This document shows positions 61,501 through 64,000 of a DNA stretch of 64,000 nucleotides, piece by piece. This stretch comes from Frankiales bacterium (GTDB lineage Bacteria; Actinomycetota; Actinomycetes; S36-B12; CAIYMF01). Under the pieces are notes generated by a model, which saw nothing but the letters and a program-made list of their open reading frames with translations, searched no databases and was not told the DNA's origin. The stretch's first letter is position 1. Each line of letters opens with the position of its first letter. The position numbers were made by a program, and so were the translations under genes. The stretch is from NCBI GenBank assembly GCA_016125335.1, contig WGLY01000013.1, positions 99,846 to 163,845 on the forward strand. The letters are read 5' to 3'.

Positions 61501-62496
61501 TTCAACATGGCCAGCGACTCTGCGAAGTTCCGGATGGCAGACGAGCTGTCAACCCTCGGCGCGAGATTCGATGGCTGGTCGTGGACTGACGGGGTGACGA
61601 CTTGGCTACCCCTGTATCAGGGAATGCAGATGACGCACTGGGATCACCGATCCGCCGACGTGATCCGATCTGAAACGGCCCAACTCCGTCCTAACCAGCC
61701 GTCACCCATCTCGGGCTTGGAGAAGGATGACCCCGCACGGGAAGCAGTTGGGGTCTACTGGGTCACGGATCGAGACGTAGCCGAAGCGGCCCCAAGCGGG
61801 TGGGCGCGAGACTGGTTCATGGGGTTCCGCAGGCTGACGATTGCGGGGAATGAGAGGACGTTCATTCCATCCGTCTTCCCGCGAACTGCAGTGGGCGACA
61901 ACGCGTGGGTTGTCACGTCAACCCATCCGGACTTCGACCTGGTCATCGCGATCTGGTCCTCTTACGTCTGCGACTACATCGTCAGGCAGAAGTTGACCGG
62001 AACCACACTCAGCAGCTACATCGTCCAGCAACTCGCCTGCCCAGATCCGTCCATGTTCTCCGGTCGTTCCACCTGGACGGACGAGCCGTTGGCCGATTGG
62101 GTGCGCCGACGAGTGCTCGAAATGACATACACCACCTATCGCATGCGCGGTTTCGCGGTCGACGTCCTAGCCCGAATGAGCGAGGAATCCGTTGAGACGG
62201 TGGATGCAGGAATGCCGTTCAGGTGGGATGCGAATCGTCGGGAGATCCTGCGTGCCGAACTGGAGGCAGCAGCGCTGCTCGTGTACGGCCTCGACCGAGC
62301 TGAGGCGGAGGACGTGCTCGACTCGTTCTTCGTCCTCCTCAAGTACGAGGAGCGCGATCACGGCGAGTTCCGTACCAAGCGTCTCGTCCTCGCCGCCTAC
62401 GACGCGATGGCCGAAGCCGCCCGTACGGGCGTGCCATTCGCGAGCCCGCTCGATCCGCCGCCCGGCGATGGCCCCCGCCATGAGCAGCCGCGATGA
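58501..62496 (+). CDS. Eco57I-type N6-adenine DNA methyltransferase, DrmMI/PglX-like
   Basis: This large protein of 1331 residues has an N-terminal helical region (1 to about 430), then a gamma-class methyltransferase core. CDPAVGSGHFLVAAARRIA near residue 498 is the SAM motif, YGVDLNPMAADLAKVSLWLE follows, and SMLGNPPWETLQMSE near 769 is the NPPW catalytic motif. The remaining 550 residues should hold the target-recognition domain. Such enzymes mark host DNA in DISARM, BREX and type IIG systems. No nuclease domain is seen in it. GTG overlaps the previous stop codon (GTGA). From about 60.83 kb to the end codon use becomes clearly less GC-biased, as if the recognition part had been exchanged. 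Confidence 0.88.
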   Translation: MNGRDSGSGVSVRVAGGLLPPDVLSAVLAGSVDGLGSSDFHLGGESPREAAARVWSHLLTVYRRFRDELAGLPEGDAAVGVTRERWLTVLLAELGYGRVPATGAGGLSVGGTAYPVSHVWQSVPMHLLGWGVVLDKRTPGVAGAAHRAPHAMVQELLNRSDQCLWAVVSNGRVLRLLRDSTTLTGQAYVEFDLEAMFDGEVFADFVLLFLLAHQSRVEVPEGASPGECWLERWRTTAVSQGVRALSLLREGVQVALETLGTGFLQHRANGDLRGRLADGDATVQDLHQALLRTVYRLLFWTVVEDRQALLVADDPVAIERYDSYFSSARLRRLARSRHGSAHDDLWAAVTLVLDALGRDGGDPRLGLPGLGGLFAPSEADVLAGARIGNRPLLAAVRALTVVQPAGQPQRLVDFRHLGAEELGGIYESLLELVPRYDPTTHVFTLETAAGNDRKTTGSYYTPTELVELVLDTALDPLLDDAVKAPDPEAALLAVTCCDPAVGSGHFLVAAARRIATRLAAVRTGEVDPTPTTVTDAMHDVVAHCVYGVDLNPMAADLAKVSLWLEAMTPGKPMSFLDHHIKVGNALLGTTPALLAAGIPDEAFVALTGDDKPTARSWRDQNAKERAGQDTLFDRDTIDVGNQDGRDLAAQIADRAAGATLADVAWAAQRYKAGHDSPQQRRARRAADAWCAAFLAPKTPDAPRITTATVEAVAAGSASAEIEDYVDTVAARHRLFHWHLEFPEIFPVPDEAPANTPTGWTGGFTSMLGNPPWETLQMSEREFFATREPRIADAPNAAARKRAIAALGDTNPGLLAEFEVELRRGQVENALIRGGGRFPLCATGKINTYSIFAEHFRSSLAPQGRSGLITPTGLATDATTAAFFADTVSAGRLAAFFDFENGNMFEAVDSRFRFAFSSMTGGLRLNEVALAFFLHAASDVSTQTFSLTPEEIWLLNPNTGTLPVLRHRREAEIMLGIYRRVPVLVRQGGSNPWALRFSQGLFNMASDSAKFRMADELSTLGARFDGWSWTDGVTTWLPLYQGMQMTHWDHRSADVIRSETAQLRPNQPSPISGLEKDDPAREAVGVYWVTDRDVAEAAPSGWARDWFMGFRRLTIAGNERTFIPSVFPRTAVGDNAWVVTSTHPDFDLVIAIWSSYVCDYIVRQKLTGTTLSSYIVQQLACPDPSMFSGRSTWTDEPLADWVRRRVLEMTYTTYRMRGFAVDVLARMSEESVETVDAGMPFRWDANRREILRAELEAAALLVYGLDRAEAEDVLDSFFVLLKYEERDHGEFRTKRLVLAAYDAMAEAARTGVPFASPLDPPPGDGPRHEQPR

Positions 62497-62565
62497 CGCT
62501 CGACGACCTGAGCGAGATCAGTCGCGCGATCCAGGTACGGCATCGCAGTCCCTCTCCAGGAAGCG

Positions 62566-63315
62566 ATGTCCGTGGGCCCCGACCAGAAGGTCGGACCTGT
62601 GTCGGCTCGGATGCGCGCGTCGCTGTATGCGTTCGCGCCCGTGCTGCACGACGGGGTGCCGTTGGGCCTGTTCGCCGAAACGAGCTTTCGCCCTCGCGCG
62701 ACCGTCGCCACGATCATGAGACCGCTCGACGAGTCGATGCTGGTGTCAGGCGACATGTCCCTTGGGGAGCCGCCCTTGGCGCTGGTGGACGAGCCGTTCC
62801 TGTTCGTGCTGCGCGGTCGCCGGCTCACGGGGTTCGTCACGCCCGCGGACATGGGCGCCGTCCCGGCCCGGACGCACTACTACATGCAGCTCTCCGAGTT
62901 GGAGATCCTCCTCGCACAGCTCGTGCGTCAGGCCTTCGACGACCAGAACGAGGTGCTGGACCACCTGTCCGAGACCAGACGCAGGTCGACGGTGAAGCTG
63001 CTGTGCGACCTCCGCCGGCGGGATGAGGTTCTCGACGTCGTCGCAGCGTTGAGCCTCGTCGGCCTCGTCCAGATCGCGCGACAGGTGCCCGGCTTCGTTC
63101 CGGCCGCGACGAGAGGCGGCCGTTCGTGGCGGTGGCTGACCAGGGGGCTGGGTGACTTCCGGAACGACGTGATGCACCCCGTACGGGACTTCGCCCGGGC
63201 CACGCAGTCGGGGATGATCGACCTCGCGAACTTCGAGGAGCGGGTCCGGACGTTCACCGACGCGTCACGCGCCGTCCTGGACACAGTGCACGCGAACGAT
63301 GGGGAGCCGGCATGA
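62566..63315 (+). CDS. CBS-like plus HEPN-like protein of the defence operon, possibly frameshifted at its start
   Basis: The intact frame encodes 249 residues. The first 110 resemble paired CBS modules (VGPVSARMRASLYAFAPVLHDGVPLGLF, TIMRPLDESMLVSGDMSLGE, FLFVLRGRRLTGFVTPADMG). The rest is all-helical and carries R-N-D-V-M-H (Arg199 to His204), the Rx4H pattern of HEPN ribonucleases. The role is unknown: ligand-gated RNase or a structural partner are both possible. All other junctions in this operon are 4-base overlaps, and an ATG at 62493 overlaps the methylase stop codon likewise. That frame (MTLDDLSEISRAIQ) joins sensibly to this one if one base is removed near 62531-62536, so the gene may carry a frameshift or sequence error. 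Confidence 0.7.
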   Translation: MSVGPDQKVGPVSARMRASLYAFAPVLHDGVPLGLFAETSFRPRATVATIMRPLDESMLVSGDMSLGEPPLALVDEPFLFVLRGRRLTGFVTPADMGAVPARTHYYMQLSELEILLAQLVRQAFDDQNEVLDHLSETRRRSTVKLLCDLRRRDEVLDVVAALSLVGLVQIARQVPGFVPAATRGGRSWRWLTRGLGDFRNDVMHPVRDFARATQSGMIDLANFEERVRTFTDASRAVLDTVHANDGEPA

Positions 63316-64000
63316 CCACCGACACGACGCAGAGCACGACCAGCGGGTCGACTGTGTCAGCGGCAGAGCCGGATGACGACTGGACCCCGCGGTGCCGCCG
63401 TCGGCTGCGAGCGGCGCTGCAGGTGCTCGCCCGGGAGGACCGCGTCATGAGCCCGGCTGAGTTGCGCGATGCCGTTGCGCCGCTGGAGCCTCTCACGACA
63501 TACGACCTGTCGCTCCCCAAGCCGGACGGCAGCCCGCGGGCCTGGACGAACCTGTTCTGGAACCTCACGACGAACTACGAGCACGCCGGATGGCTGCACG
63601 CGACACCCGCCGGTTACCGCATCACGCGGGAGGGTCGCGCCGCGCTGGATTCGGGCAAGGACGGGCTCGCCTTGTTCGACGAGGCGCGCGCCGGCTACAT
63701 CGAGTGGGACACAGACCGCAAGGCTGTCCTGCCTGATGTCGCGACTGACCCCAGCCGGGACGTCAAGCACGGGGGGTCCGGCGCGGCGCACGCGCTGCGC
63801 GCGCTCGAACCGTTGGTCGGGGCTTGGCGAAGCCAGAGCTCCGCCTTCAGCCCGGGTGCCGGCGCTTGGACCGCCGCCTCGACTGAGAGGCTCGCGCAGT
63901 TCCTGGCTGCACAGACGCAGGCCTCGCCGTCCGAGCTGCAGGGTCTCGACGATGACGCAGCCCGATTGCTGGCCGCAGAGGCATTCGCGCTGCTGCTCGG
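63312..64000 (+). CDS. Winged-helix protein of the defence operon, 5' part (cut by window edge)
   Basis: The first 229 codons are present; the ATG overlaps the preceding stop codon (ATGA). After a disordered start, residues about 26-115 form a winged-helix-like domain (RLRAALQVLAREDRVMSPAELRDAVA, then FWNLTTNYEHAGWLHATPAGYRITREGRAALD). This recalls the N-terminal domain of Mrr-type restriction proteins and of some McrB-like ATPases. The next part (RAGYIEWDTDRKAVLPDVA) is unassigned. The main catalytic domain must lie beyond base 64000, so neither Mrr endonuclease nor AAA ATPase can be decided. Confidence 0.7.
   Translation, partial: MTTDTTQSTTSGSTVSAAEPDDDWTPRCRRRLRAALQVLAREDRVMSPAELRDAVAPLEPLTTYDLSLPKPDGSPRAWTNLFWNLTTNYEHAGWLHATPAGYRITREGRAALDSGKDGLALFDEARAGYIEWDTDRKAVLPDVATDPSRDVKHGGSGAAHALRALEPLVGAWRSQSSAFSPGAGAWTAASTERLAQFLAAQTQASPSELQGLDDDAARLLAAEAFALLL

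Noticed and set aside
62493..63026. A 177-codon frame starting at the ATG overlapping the methylase stop
   Set aside because: Only its first 14 or so codons look protein-like. The rest is an Arg-rich shadow of the CBS/HEPN gene, so it is treated as evidence for a frameshift and not as a gene.
1..64000. tRNA, rRNA, CRISPR array, phage integrase or replication origin
   Set aside because: No cloverleaf, ribosomal core sequence, regularly spaced repeats, integrase or oriC-like cluster was seen; the few DnaA-box-like sites near nrdR are too sparse for an origin.

Overview
This window comes from a high-GC Gram-positive bacterium (Actinomycetota). Coding sequence has very strong G/C at third codon positions and GTG starts are common. 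The marker genes are actinobacterial: a WhiB Fe-S regulator, LexA with SOS boxes, a LexA-LysM-NrdR-NrdJ block arranged as in mycobacteria and streptomycetes, DUF6671, and the TmsA/TmsB pair for 10-methyl fatty acids. The genus cannot be fixed from the sequence. No rRNA, tRNA or CRISPR array was found.

Layout. 1-8 kb: the start of a type IB topoisomerase gene, then a tightly coupled minus-strand operon. It encodes a single-chain DabB-DabA (inorganic carbon transporter) protein, CysD, CysN (ATP sulfurylase) and a DUF6671 protein, with a divergent winged-helix regulator. 8-15 kb: a large secreted multicopper oxidase and a divergent secreted Ig-like protein. 15-25 kb: accessory metabolism (VOC protein, MarR regulator, phosphoglucomutase, succinyl-CoA:3-oxoacid CoA-transferase, PPOX protein, aldo/keto reductase, heparinase-like lyase), a TetR/hydrolase operon with a readable operator, and a WhiB/TetR divergent pair with two operators. 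25-43 kb: three cyclic-di-GMP proteins, a secreted sortase-like protein, a SulP anion transporter, the tmsAB pair, a complete IS30-family element, a DinG-like helicase, a methyltransferase/HxlR divergent pair and a lipoprotein. 43-50 kb: the DNA-damage and dNTP block (lexA, LysM cell-division factor, nrdR, nrdJ). 50-64 kb: a defence-type operon that runs off the window end.

The most interesting part is 50.4-64 kb. Five or more genes are joined head to tail, every junction being a 4-base stop/start overlap. They encode a DUF1998 helicase fused to a predicted nuclease, an SNF2-family helicase, an Eco57I-type adenine methylase, a CBS plus HEPN-like protein, and the N-terminus of a winged-helix protein. 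The core resembles DISARM class 1 and Druantia helicases, but the composition does not match either as I know them. The fourth gene appears to carry a single-base frameshift close to its overlapping start.

Two families of small palindromic repeats occupy gene 3' ends. One (about 63 bp, five copies, 34-42 kb) has been split by the IS30 element; the other (about 60 bp, two copies) lies at 22.8 and 46.1 kb. Several genes, including all three cyclic-di-GMP genes, have a TANNNT box 6-7 bases before the start codon and are predicted to be leaderless.
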